Positions 33,402 through 41,999 of a stretch of DNA of 64,000 nt are shown here, piece by piece. The stretch covers positions 62,001-126,000 of the forward strand of contig NZ_CP039649.1 in assembly GCF_004923315.1 (NCBI RefSeq). Direction: 5' to 3'. Under the pieces are notes generated by a model. It had not been told where the DNA came from. It ran no database searches and worked only from the letters and a program-made list of their open reading frames with translations. The position numbers and the translations under genes are program-made. Position 1 is the first letter of the stretch; each line of letters starts with the position of its first letter. The stretch is from Azospirillum sp. TSA2s (GTDB taxonomy: Bacteria > Pseudomonadota > Alphaproteobacteria > Azospirillales > Azospirillaceae).

Positions 33402-33593
33402 GGGGATCCGACTCTCGGGGACGCGATCTTGGACCGCATTCTTCACAACGCCTACCGCATCGACCTCACCGGAGACTCAATGCGCAAGCAGCGACGCCAG
33501 CCAGCCCTGGCCGACGGAGAGGAACGAGACCGCCGGGCGCCCCCCGGAGCTCCACAGGCACCTTCCAGGCAAGCCGGCCGCTCTCCAGCGTGA
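33402..33593 (+). pseudogene. istB, 3' part (split gene)
   Basis: Reads GDPTLGDAILDRILHNAYRI then DLTGDSMRKQRR, the standard C-terminus of IstB, and continues in the same frame to a stop at 33593. It rejoins the fragment ending near 30792 after removal of the serine-recombinase element. The tail after MRKQRR is longer than in typical IstB proteins. Confidence 0.85.
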
Positions 33594-33759
33594 TGAGGCG
33601 CGCTCACGACCGGCTTGCCCGGGGCCCTCCTGTGGATTGCGGGGACGCCCTCCACCTCGACATGAGCATGGCGGCTTGACCCGACGACATGCTCATGCGA
33701 CACGAAAAACGCCTCGCGGGGATACGCCACCCCGGCCGCTTTCCTTCGGAACCCTGGCC

Positions 33760-33960
33760 GCCTTCAAATCGGAATACCCGGCCGGCGTCATCGGAATCTG
33801 CAGGCGGATCCTGCCGCCGGCGCCGGGTTCCCCAATCCCGCACGACGCTGTACTGTCCGGGAAACCCGCGCTCCTGGAGTTCCCGCCACGGCGCTCCGGC
33901 AACCCGCCTGCCAGCGATCCTCCAGATAACCATGGTACGGATTGAGAATGCTGGTGCCGC
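33760..33960 (-). pseudogene. ISL3-family transposase, middle fragment with frameshift
   Basis: On the minus strand one frame gives RGTSILNPYHGYLEDRWQAG and, after a one-base shift, another gives WRELQERGFPGQYSVVRDW. Together these match the segment of ISL3 transposases around SILDPYLPYL...WREIRARGF. It abuts, in opposite orientation, the plus-strand C-terminal fragment at 33978, so an inversion broke the gene. The rest of the gap 33594-33977 contains no recognisable gene. Confidence 0.6.
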
Positions 33961-33977
33961 GGTCGGCATGCTGCCAT

Positions 33978-34345
33978 GTCGGCGCCTCCGGGCGGGCGAT
34001 CCCGACAGGATGACCGACGAGGACTGCCGCTTTGTCCAGGCGTTGCGGGAGCGCTCGCCGTCGATCGCGACGGCCGCCGATCTCATCACCCGCTTCTGCG
34101 AGATGGTAAAGGGCAAGGCGCCCGCCCCCTTCGATGGCTGGCTGCGTGAAGCAGAGATCAGCGCGCTGTCACCGTTCGCCGCCGGGATCCGCCGCGACGA
34201 GGACGCGGTGCGCGCCGCCCTGAGCGAGCCGTGGAGCAGCGGTCAGGTCGAGGGCCAAGTCAACCGGCTGAAGGTGATCAAGCGCACGATGTATGGCCGG
34301 GCCGGCTTTGATCTGCTGCGCGCTCGCGTTCTCGGTCACGCCTGA
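33978..34345 (+). pseudogene. ISL3-family transposase, C-terminal fragment (second copy)
   Basis: Plus-strand copy of the fragment at 28676-29043, with AGDPDRMTDEDCRFVQALRE, WLREAEISAL, EPWSSGQVEGQVNRLKVIKR and RAGFDLLRARVLGHA. It differs by scattered substitutions (for example KGKAPAPF for KGKVPAPF). The upstream two thirds are absent. Its outer terminus is GGAAGAGCC ending at 34402. Confidence 0.87.
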
Positions 34346-34402
34346 CGCGAACATCAAAAGGTGAAACACGCTCCGGTCATCCACACAAAACTTGGAAGAG
34401 CC
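33978..34402. repeat. 425-bp inverted repeat arm 2 (ISL3-type 3' end)
   Basis: Inverted partner of 28619-29043 with the same length. It ends in the ISL3-type terminus (reverse complement GGCTCTTCCAAGTTTTGTG). Homologous recombination between the arms would invert the 4.9 kb between them. Confidence 0.88.
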
Positions 34403-34467
34403 CAGCGTTGCAGGCCGATGCACACAATCACGACCTCAACCCACCCAAAGGTCCGCGATCGGTGCAG

Positions 34468-35763
34468 TCAAACCGGTGCATCAGCCAGGGACATGGGGCG
34501 ATTTGGACGAAGGCGAAACTTGCGCCGGCGGTTTCGCTGCGAAGTGGATTGGTCCAGTGCGTCAGCGATGACGGCGGAGATTTGATTGGCTGCGGTTAAG
34601 ACGGGATCATGTCCCAGATGGGCGTAACGCTGCGTGGTTGTTGGTTGGGTGTGCCCAAGAATCTTCCCAATGACCAGAAGACTGCTTCCGTTGGCGGCTC
34701 CGACGCTGGCGAAGCTATGTCGAAGATCATGCAATCGAACATCGGGCAGACCGGCTGCGGTGCGGATCTTCTCCCAGGTCCGGTCGATGTTGACCAACTG
34801 TCCATGTTGCCCTTTGCCAGAGATGACGTATTGAACGCCAGACCGGCGTTGGAGCTTGGTCAGGATATCGAGTGCGGCCCGTCCCAACGGTACAATCTTT
34901 GCGCCGGTTTTGCTGTCGGGCAGACGCAAGCAGAAGTGGGCGACATCCACGCAGTCCCAGGTCAGGCTCAGAATTTCGGATTTCCGGCAACCTGTCAGCA
35001 GCAGGAGGCGAATGGCGGCGATAAGATATGGGTTGGCCCCCTCCTGTTCGAACGCGATCAGTGTCTTGCCAAGTCGGCCTATTTCCTCGGCGGTCAGAAA
35101 ACGTTCCAGCTTTCTGACATTGAATGTCTTGATTCCGGCCGCGGGATTGTCGGAGCGGAGCGCCCGAGCCATGGCGAAGGCGAACATCGCTCTCAGCAGG
35201 ATCACGGTTTGCGACGCAGCGCCCTTTCCGCCGGTTGCGCGGCTGCCACCCTTGCTGGAGCGGTGTGGGCTGGCAGTCTTTCCAGCCGCCACGTCGCGCA
35301 ACAGGCGCTCGATATCACCCCGGGTGATATCCCCGGCTTTTCTTTTTCCCAGCAGGGGCTTGATGTGCCACGTGATCCGTCCCTGGTCGGCCCGGATGGT
35401 CGAGGGCTTCTTTGTTGTGCATCCTTCCGCTATGTACAGATCGCACAGCTCTGACACCGTCAATTCCCGCCGCCTGTCCGCCTTCCGGGCGGCAGGATCG
35501 TCGCCGAGATCCACCGTGGCAAGCACGCGACGGGCTTCCTGGCGCGCCTGCTCAGGTGTCCAGGGTGATCCATGCCGCCCGATTGTGATGCGGCGGGTTG
35601 GCATGCCGCGTCCGCCGGCGCGGTATTGCACGAGATATGTCTTCGTCCCCGATGGCGTAACTTTCAATCCGAAGCCGCTCAGTTCGCTGTCCCACAGATA
35701 AAAATCCCGCGCTTCAGGCGTCGCATCGTCGACAGCCCGCTTGGTGATCCGTGTCGATGGCAT
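34468..35763 (-). CDS. Tyrosine-type site-specific integrase
   Basis: 431-residue integrase of the P4/prophage type. The N-terminal arm-binding domain (FYLWDSELSGFGLKVTPSGT then YLVQYRAGGRGMPTRRITIG) is followed by a SAM-like core-binding domain (VSELCDLYIAEGCTTKKPST). The catalytic domain has R in TGCRKSEILSLTW, HDLRHSFASVG and the tyrosine in TTTQRYAHLGHD. Such enzymes insert elements into tRNA 3' ends. A tRNA-Gln 3' half lies 187 bases upstream, facing away. The element it mobilised should therefore lie to its left. The gene is intact. Confidence 0.95.
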   Translation of the reverse strand: MPSTRITKRAVDDATPEARDFYLWDSELSGFGLKVTPSGTKTYLVQYRAGGRGMPTRRITIGRHGSPWTPEQARQEARRVLATVDLGDDPAARKADRRRELTVSELCDLYIAEGCTTKKPSTIRADQGRITWHIKPLLGKRKAGDITRGDIERLLRDVAAGKTASPHRSSKGGSRATGGKGAASQTVILLRAMFAFAMARALRSDNPAAGIKTFNVRKLERFLTAEEIGRLGKTLIAFEQEGANPYLIAAIRLLLLTGCRKSEILSLTWDCVDVAHFCLRLPDSKTGAKIVPLGRAALDILTKLQRRSGVQYVISGKGQHGQLVNIDRTWEKIRTAAGLPDVRLHDLRHSFASVGAANGSSLLVIGKILGHTQPTTTQRYAHLGHDPVLTAANQISAVIADALDQSTSQRNRRRKFRLRPNRPMSLADAPV

Positions 35764-35803
35764 GGTCGCCCCTCCCGGAATATCGTCCTATATAAATGGG
35801 ACT

Positions 35804-35825
35804 CCAGTAAGCACCCAGTAAGCAC
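35804..35825. repeat. 11-bp tandem repeat upstream of the integrase
   Basis: CCAGTAAGCAC occurs twice in succession (35804-35814, 35815-35825), between the integrase start and the attachment site. Short direct repeats in this position are often arm-type binding sites of the integrase or excisionase. A TATATAAAT stretch at about 35790 could be the integrase promoter. Confidence 0.7.
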
Positions 35826-35949
35826 GGTGGAGTGAATGGCGGGATATTCTGGCGATGATCAGCGCAAGCTGACAAGTGAAAATACGTGGTATTACAATGC
35901 GTTGTCGTGCCGTCGCGTATGGTGTCGCAGCAAAGCGCACGCAGTTCTT

Positions 35950-35998
35950 GCGGACTCTGACTCCGCCAGCCTAGGTTCGAATCCTAGTCCCCCAACCA
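35950..35998 (+). other. 3' half of tRNA-Gln(CTG), attachment-site scar
   Basis: Contains a complete anticodon arm (GCGGA, loop CTCTGAC with anticodon CTG, TCCGC), the T arm CTAGG-TTCGAAT-CCTAG and the acceptor strand TCCCCCA-A-CCA. This matches the 3' 49 bases of bacterial tRNA-Gln. The expected 5' acceptor (TGGGGGA) and D arm are absent upstream, so this is not a functional gene. Such fragments mark the end of an element integrated by a tyrosine recombinase, whose gene lies next to it. The intact tRNA-Gln should be at the other end of the element, outside this window. Confidence 0.85.
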
Positions 35999-36055
35999 CC
36001 CTCTCCAAACGGCCAGCACTTTCAAGAGCTTACGAGCTGCGCACTCCCCGCAACG

Positions 36056-36218
36056 CCGGGCGTGTGCGAAGCTGGCCCACCTCTCCCTCCGTTCCGGTGT
36101 CTGGTACTGGCGACGGCGCTGACCGCGCGCTCTTTCCTGCGGCGATCACCGGACGATATACGAGTTGTCGCTCAAAAACGGGCGACCGACGCATGTGGAG
36201 TGCCGCCCGAAACCGAGG
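36056..36218 (+). pseudogene. Possible tyrosine-recombinase N-terminal remnant
   Basis: One frame reads AKLAHLSLRSGVWYWRRR before a stop. A shifted frame continues with LFPAAITGRY and KTGDRRMWSAARNRG. Together these resemble the N-terminus of phage integrases that begin with a YxRRxGVYY(F/W)RRR segment followed by SL-T-DRR-AR. The match is short and frameshifted. The rest of the gap 36000-36473 holds an inverted repeat (36192-36251) but no gene. Confidence 0.3.
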
Positions 36219-36251
36219 TGGTAAATCACCGACAGTTGGGCACTCCACATG
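36192..36251. repeat. 13-bp inverted repeat beside the integration site
   Basis: CATGTGGAGTGCC (36192-36204) and GGCACTCCACATG (36239-36251) are perfect complements around a 34-base spacer, in the gene-free stretch right of the tRNA fragment. No T run follows. Confidence 0.65.
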
Positions 36252-36473
36252 GCCACAATGATGATTGTCGTTCGTCAGGGAAACAGAGATCCGTATCGGC
36301 ATGCCAGCCAAGCCGGGACGCAGCCGATAGAACGTAGTTTCCTAATGTCTAATGGATTCGCTTGCGATCCGAACAGGCAGGGGCCAGAGTGGCTCCATCG
36401 GTGATGCGGCACTGACGACAGGATTGACGCGGCATCCCGCCACCACTCGCGGAAGGGTGAGCAGGGTAGGGGG

Positions 36474-36935
36474 GTGGCCACGTTCATATCGCGGTTGGCC
36501 TCAAGGGAGCACATCGGGGAGACGCTGTTGGATCGCACGGCGAGCATGGTTCGGAGACTGGTGGCGGGCCTGCTCATGCTGGCGGCGCTGGTTGCAGCCG
36601 CCGGTTCGGGCACCGTCAAGGCGTTTCCCGGTGCGGCCTTCGCCCAGAGGTCGGAGATGGTCACCGCGATGGCGGGCCAGCGGCAAGCCATCGTGCAGGA
36701 GTTCGTGTCCACCGCCCGCGACGCCGAGCGGCCCTGCGGCCGCAACGGGAACGCGCCCGGTCCGGCGCGGTGTTCCACGGTTCAATGCATCACGGTCTGC
36801 GGCGGTCTGCCCACGGCCGCATTCGCTATTCCTCCGCCCTCCGCGGACGCCGACGCGCATGGCTTCGTGACCGACGACCCGTCGCGCGGCATCTCCACCA
36901 TCCCCGACCTGCCTCCCCCGCGTCCGTCCGCCTGA
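36474..36935 (+). CDS. Hypothetical secreted protein ahead of the Scs/Dsb genes
   Basis: 153 residues from the GTG at 36474, with GGTAGGGG upstream. A later start near MVRRLVAGLLMLAALVAAAG (about 36546) would give a standard signal peptide ending around GAAFA. After the signal, an ETARDAERPC-like segment (STARDAERPCGRNGN) and three more cysteines (ARCSTVQCITVCGG) suggest a periplasmic, thiol- or metal-binding role. The C-terminus is proline-rich. I do not recognise the family. Position 130 bases before an ScsB-like gene suggests it belongs to the copper/redox cluster. Confidence 0.6.
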   Translation: MATFISRLASREHIGETLLDRTASMVRRLVAGLLMLAALVAAAGSGTVKAFPGAAFAQRSEMVTAMAGQRQAIVQEFVSTARDAERPCGRNGNAPGPARCSTVQCITVCGGLPTAAFAIPPPSADADAHGFVTDDPSRGISTIPDLPPPRPSA

Positions 36936-37064
36936 GCGGTCACGGAGCCGTCTACGCGAACGGGCATTGCCTGTCTCGCCATCGCCTTTCGTGACCGGAT
37001 CGCCGGACACCGCCGCCCGCAGGGCTCGGTGCCCGTTGGCTCGACCCTGCTCACGGACCATGAC

Positions 37065-39167
37065 ATGCTCTCCTTTCTGATGCGGCGCCACGTGCTGGCG
37101 CCGATCGCGGCGACCCTCGTCGCCATGCTGGCGCCGGCCTCCGCCGACGCGGCCGCCGGACCGGTCTCGGCAAGCCAGGCATCGCACACGCAGATCCTGT
37201 CCCCGGTGAATGCCATGGGTGACCTGGAGACGGTTCCCGCCGGATTGCGCATCGTCCTGGAAGACGGGTGGAAGACCTACTGGCGCAGCCCGGGGGAGGC
37301 AGGCATTCCGCCCCAGATGGACTGGACCGGTTCGACGAATGTCGCGTCGGTCGAGGTGCACTGGCCCGCGCCGCACCGGTTCTCCACTCTCGGCATCGAG
37401 ACCCTCGGCTACAAGGGCGAGGTCGTCCTCCCCCTCGAGGTGAAGCCTGAACGGCCGGGTGACCCCATCTCGCTGCGCGGCACGGTCGACCTGCTGGTGT
37501 GCAGCGACATCTGCGTCCCGGCCGCGCATCAGGTCCGGCTAGACCTTCCCGCCGGTGCGGCGGCGCCCGATGCGGATGCCGGAAACCTGATCGCCCAGTT
37601 CACCGCCCAAGTCCCCGGCGACGGAAGTGCTTCGGGACTGGCCGTCGAGCGGGTTTGGGCCGACACCGCGCAGAAGACGCTCGCCGTCCGTGTGATATCG
37701 CTCACGGTGCCATTGACGGAACCGGATGTCTTCATCGAGGGCGGCGACTGGGCGTTCGGCAAGCCCGATGTGGCGCTCGAGGGTGGTGGGAAAGCGGCAA
37801 TTCTGACCGTGCCGATCGCGGCGGGTCCCGACTCCGTCACCCTGCCGGGCAAGCCGCTTACCGTGACGGTCGTCGACGGCGGGCGGGCTGTCGAGGCTCC
37901 CGTCACCGTGTCGGCCGAGGCGCCCGCGGTCGCCGGCCGCATGGCCGATCTCCTGCCGTTCCTGGCGGTGGCCCTCCTGGGCGGCCTCGTGCTCAACCTG
38001 ATGCCCTGCGTGCTGCCGGTGCTCTCCCTCAAGCTGATGTCGGTCATCCGGCAACAGGGGCAGGAACTCCGCCGGGTACGGCTGGGCTTCCTGGCGACGG
38101 CGGCGGGTGCCATCGCCGCCATGCTCGTCCTGGCGGGTACCCTGGCCGCCGTCAAGGCAGCGGGCGGGGTGGTCGGCTGGGGCATGCAGTTCCAGCAGCC
38201 CGTCTTCATCGCCGCCATGGTCGTCATCCTGCTCGCCTTCACCGCCAGCATGGTGGGTGCCTTCGAGATCCGGCTTCCGTCGTCGGTCATGACCGTGCTG
38301 GGAGGTGTCGGCGGCAACGGCTTGGCCGGGCACTTTGCCATGGGGGCCTTCGCAACCCTGTTGGCGACGCCCTGCTCGGCGCCCTTCCTCGGGACTGCGG
38401 TCGGCTTCGCGCTGGCCCGCGGTCCGCTCGAGATCCTGGCTGTGTTCGGCGCGCTCGGCGTCGGGCTCGCCAGCCCCTATTTGCTCGTGGCGGCCTTTCC
38501 CGGCGCGGTCCGGCTGCTGCCGCGGCCGGGGCGGTGGATGGGAGCCCTCCGCCACCTGCTCGCCCTGGCTTTGGCCGGGACGGCGGTCTGGCTTCTCACG
38601 GTCCTCGCCGCCCAGACCTCGGTCGTCGTGGCCGGGAGCATCGCGGCGGCCGCCACCGTCGCCATCGCCGCCATGACGCTGGCCATGCGCGGCGGTCGGA
38701 ACCTGCGCCTTGCGGCCGTGCCGGTGGCGGTGGCGGCGCTCGCCGGGACGCTGGCCATCCCGGCCTTCCTTGGGCACCGCGCGATGGCGGCACCGGACGC
38801 CGCGGCGTCGTCGGCCCAATGGCGGCGGTTCGACCAGGCAGACATCGGCAAGCTGGTCGCCCAGGGCCAGACCGTCTTCGTCGACGTGACCGCGGAGTGG
38901 TGCGTCACCTGCATCGTCAACAAGAAGATGGTGGTCGATCGCGAGCCGGTGGCGGGCGCCCTGTCGGCCGATGGCATCGTGGCGATGAAGGCAGACATGA
39001 CCAGCCCGAACGCGGCCATCATGACCTACCTCGCGCAGCATGGCCGCTACGGTATCCCCTTCAACGTGGTCTACGGCCCCGGCGCGCCACATGGCGTCGT
39101 CCTGCCCGAGGTGCTGACCGAGGACGCCGTCCTCGACGCCCTCCGCAGGGCCCGGTCGGCCGGGTAA
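37065..39167 (+). CDS. DsbD/ScsB-like transmembrane thiol:disulphide reductase
   Basis: 700-residue protein. A signal peptide (APIAATLVAMLAPASADAAA) leads to an N-terminal periplasmic DsbD-alpha domain with a cysteine pair (LLVCSDICVPAAHQ), then about eight membrane helices of the CcdA/DsbD type (LNLMPCVLPVLSLKL; ATPCSAPFLGTAVGF) and a C-terminal thioredoxin-fold domain with VTAEWCVTCIVNKK. It transfers electrons from cytoplasmic thioredoxin to periplasmic partners. Length and order match ScsB of the suppressor-of-copper-sensitivity systems. The DsbA-like gene follows. The start at 37065 begins the hydrophobic signal; a GTG at 37029 is also open. Confidence 0.93.
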   Translation: MLSFLMRRHVLAPIAATLVAMLAPASADAAAGPVSASQASHTQILSPVNAMGDLETVPAGLRIVLEDGWKTYWRSPGEAGIPPQMDWTGSTNVASVEVHWPAPHRFSTLGIETLGYKGEVVLPLEVKPERPGDPISLRGTVDLLVCSDICVPAAHQVRLDLPAGAAAPDADAGNLIAQFTAQVPGDGSASGLAVERVWADTAQKTLAVRVISLTVPLTEPDVFIEGGDWAFGKPDVALEGGGKAAILTVPIAAGPDSVTLPGKPLTVTVVDGGRAVEAPVTVSAEAPAVAGRMADLLPFLAVALLGGLVLNLMPCVLPVLSLKLMSVIRQQGQELRRVRLGFLATAAGAIAAMLVLAGTLAAVKAAGGVVGWGMQFQQPVFIAAMVVILLAFTASMVGAFEIRLPSSVMTVLGGVGGNGLAGHFAMGAFATLLATPCSAPFLGTAVGFALARGPLEILAVFGALGVGLASPYLLVAAFPGAVRLLPRPGRWMGALRHLLALALAGTAVWLLTVLAAQTSVVVAGSIAAAATVAIAAMTLAMRGGRNLRLAAVPVAVAALAGTLAIPAFLGHRAMAAPDAAASSAQWRRFDQADIGKLVAQGQTVFVDVTAEWCVTCIVNKKMVVDREPVAGALSADGIVAMKADMTSPNAAIMTYLAQHGRYGIPFNVVYGPGAPHGVVLPEVLTEDAVLDALRRARSAG

Positions 39168-39284
39168 ACGGGCGCACGGGAGAAGGGCGGGGTCAAGCGA
39201 CCTCTCTTCCGTGCGTCATCCGACGGCCTTTGCCTGAACGCTCAAGATCGTCCTCACATCCCGAACACGGAGACTCATCCCATC

Positions 39285-39968
39285 ATGACTTCACACCGGA
39301 CCAAAATCTTCGCGGCCCTGCTGGTTTCAACCGTCGCCGTCGGCGCCGGTACCGTCGCAGTCTCTTCCCTCGTGGCGCCGACCTCCGCCGAAGCAACGGC
39401 GGCCCCGCCCATGGTCGCCGAGCTTGGCCCCGAAGCGCTGGCACGCGGGCCGAGCGCCGTGGTGGCCGGCAACCCCCAGGGCGACGTCACCCTGATAGAG
39501 TATTTCGACTACCAATGCCCGGTCTGTCGCCGGGTCCATCCGGCCGTCAAGCAACTGGCCGCCGAGGACAAGGGCGTCCGGATCATCCACAAGCACTGGC
39601 CGGTGTTCGGGGCCTCCTCGATCTACGCCGCCAAGCTCGCGCTCGCCGCGCGTTGGCAGGACCGCTACGAGCAGGTCCACGATGCCTTCATGACCATCCC
39701 CGGCCGCCTGGACGATGACAAGATCCGGAAGGCCGCCGGGGAAGCCGGTCTGGACCTGGCGCGGGCCGAGCGCGACCTGAAGGAGCGTGATGCGCAGATC
39801 GATGCGGCCTTCAAGGAGGTGTCGGCGCAGGCCGCCATGCTGCAACTCCGGGGCACACCGGGCTTCATCATCGGCAACTATATTGTTCCCGGTGGGCTGG
39901 ACCTGAAGGCGATGAAGGAGATCGTCGCCGAGGTTCGCGCGAAGCGGAAGAATGGGGGCCAGGGATGA
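39285..39968 (+). CDS. DsbA-family periplasmic thiol oxidoreductase (ScsC-like)
   Basis: 227 residues with a signal peptide (KIFAALLVSTVAVGAGTVAV) and a DsbA/thioredoxin fold. The active site is YFDYQCPVCRRVHPAV (CPVC), and the cis-proline loop is LRGTPGFIIGNYIVPGG. The short N-terminal helix region before the fold (EATAAPPMVAELGPEALAR) is shorter than the trimerisation stalk of Proteus ScsC. It is a likely partner of the DsbD/ScsB protein, handling disulphides or copper in the periplasm. The stop overlaps the next gene by four bases. Confidence 0.93.
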   Translation: MTSHRTKIFAALLVSTVAVGAGTVAVSSLVAPTSAEATAAPPMVAELGPEALARGPSAVVAGNPQGDVTLIEYFDYQCPVCRRVHPAVKQLAAEDKGVRIIHKHWPVFGASSIYAAKLALAARWQDRYEQVHDAFMTIPGRLDDDKIRKAAGEAGLDLARAERDLKERDAQIDAAFKEVSAQAAMLQLRGTPGFIIGNYIVPGGLDLKAMKEIVAEVRAKRKNGGQG

Positions 39969-40462
39969 ACGCCGACGTGACCGCCCCGTCGGCCGATGTT
40001 GGTGGTCTCGCGCCGGTGCGGCCGTGGCATGGCGTAGCCGCGGCTATCGGCACCTTCCTGGTGCTCGGCACGGTCACGGCGGTCTGGCCGAACCCGGTGT
40101 TCGTGCGGATGACGCCGACCCAGGGCTTCGAGGTCTGGCTGCTGGCCATCCAGTCCGTGCTGGTCGGCGTGTACGTCGCCATCCGGCGGCCCCGATGCCC
40201 TGTTCGCGGTGCCGGCTTCGGCAGCCTGCTCGGGTTTCTCGGCATTGCCTGTCCGACCTGCAACAAGATCCTGCTCTTCGCCTTCGGGTCGGACCTGCTG
40301 CTCACCTATTTCGAGCCCTACCGGCTGCCGCTGGCCGCGGCCGGCGCGGCTGTGACGGCGGTGGCGGTCTCGTGGGAGTGGAGGCAGCGCACCCGGACCG
40401 TGACCTGCCCCGTCGGGAGCGGCTTCGGACAGCCGGACGGCATCGGTACGGGCCGGAAGTGA
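39965..40462 (+). CDS. Small membrane protein with a CPTC motif
   Basis: 165 residues with about four membrane helices (GVAAAIGTFLVLGTVTAVW, VWLLAIQSVLVGVYVAI, GSLLGFLGIACPTCNKILLF, AAAGAAVTAVAVSW). A Cys-Pro-Thr-Cys motif lies within or at the edge of the third helix. It overlaps the ScsC-like gene by ATGA, so the two are translated together. A redox or metal-transfer role with the ScsB/ScsC pair is plausible. I do not recognise a named family. A perfect hairpin starts six bases after the stop. Confidence 0.8.
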   Translation: MNADVTAPSADVGGLAPVRPWHGVAAAIGTFLVLGTVTAVWPNPVFVRMTPTQGFEVWLLAIQSVLVGVYVAIRRPRCPVRGAGFGSLLGFLGIACPTCNKILLFAFGSDLLLTYFEPYRLPLAAAGAAVTAVAVSWEWRQRTRTVTCPVGSGFGQPDGIGTGRK

Positions 40463-40467
40463 GGATC

Positions 40468-40514
40468 TGGCGCCATGCCGTCCTCCATTTCCAACCCGGG
40501 ACGGCATGGCGCCA
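40468..40514. terminator. Perfect 15-bp hairpin after the Scs-like genes
   Basis: TGGCGCCATGCCGTC (40468-40482) pairs perfectly with GACGGCATGGCGCCA (40500-40514) across a 17-base loop. There is no T run, so it may need Rho or may stabilise the 3' end of the transcript. Confidence 0.5.
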
Positions 40515-40602
40515 AAGCGGTCGGAGCCCGATCGGGAACACTTCAGCCATATCTAATGTTGGGATGGGACACCGCTCAGCATTTCCGACAGAGGAGGGAG
40601 CC

Positions 40603-41067
40603 TTGCTGCCCGCTACCGCATCCCGCGTGGAAAACGCCACGTCCGAAGACCTCAACCGCCGTTTCGCCGCCGAGATCGAAGAGAGCCTGCGCCACCACGC
40701 CGAACACCCGGAGCACATCGCCCACCGCCTCGACGAACTCGACCACGAATGGGACATCGAGCGGACGCTGGAGGCGAACGCGGCGACGCTTGCGTTGACG
40801 GGTACGCTGCTGGGCGCCTTCGTCGACCGGCGCTTCCTGATCCTGCCCGCCGTCGTGACGGGATTTCTTCTCCAGCACGCGCTCCAGGGCTGGTGCCCGC
40901 CGGTTCCGGTTTTCCGGCGCCTCGGCATCCGCACCACGGCAGAGATCGACCGCGAGCGCGCCGCGCTGAAGGCCCTGCGGGGTGATTTCGGACGGATCGA
41001 AGCGATTTCCACGGAGGCGAACCCGCGCCAGCGGGCTCATGCCGCGTTGGAGGCTGCCGAAAGGTAA
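40603..41067 (+). CDS. DUF2892-type membrane protein
   Basis: 154 residues. The TTG start at 40603 is chosen because GAGGAGGGAG ends four bases upstream. The N-terminal half is charged and helical (EDLNRRFAAEIEESLRHHAE). Two membrane helices follow (ANAATLALTGTLLGAFV; FLILPAVVTGFLLQHALQG) with the DUF2892 hallmark GWCPPVPVFRRLGIRT. The single cysteine of that motif is conserved in rhodanese-linked members such as YgaP. It is separated from the Scs-like genes by a strong hairpin. Function unknown, but sulphur or redox stress is a common context. Confidence 0.8.
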   Translation: MLPATASRVENATSEDLNRRFAAEIEESLRHHAEHPEHIAHRLDELDHEWDIERTLEANAATLALTGTLLGAFVDRRFLILPAVVTGFLLQHALQGWCPPVPVFRRLGIRTTAEIDRERAALKALRGDFGRIEAISTEANPRQRAHAALEAAER

Positions 41068-41167
41068 CCGGCGACTCCAGGGCAAGATCGTTCCGCCAGG
41101 GCGAGAGGCGGGAGAGATGTCGCCTGAGCCACCTTGATCATCCTGATGGAAGGATTGGACCACAGCC

Positions 41168-41941
<774 letters not shown>

Positions 41942-41999
41942 ATCCTCGGCTGTCCGGTGTCGTAGTCGTGATCTTTCGGCGCGGACGGCACCGGAACAG

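Noticed and set aside
35910-35998. A complete tRNA-Gln gene
   Set aside because: Anticodon arm, T arm and acceptor 3' strand are perfect, but the 40 bases upstream cannot form a D arm or pair with TCCCCCA. It is a 3' fragment only.
36352-36870. Overlapping frame of 172 codons before the Scs-like genes
   Set aside because: It overlaps the frame 36474-36935, which has a signal peptide and clustered cysteines. The competing frame is Arg/Trp-rich with no features.
41134-41147. Tenth FNR-like site upstream of the OBAP lipoprotein gene
   Set aside because: The left half TTGAT is good but the right half CTGAT breaks the palindrome, and no -10 box lies at class II distance.
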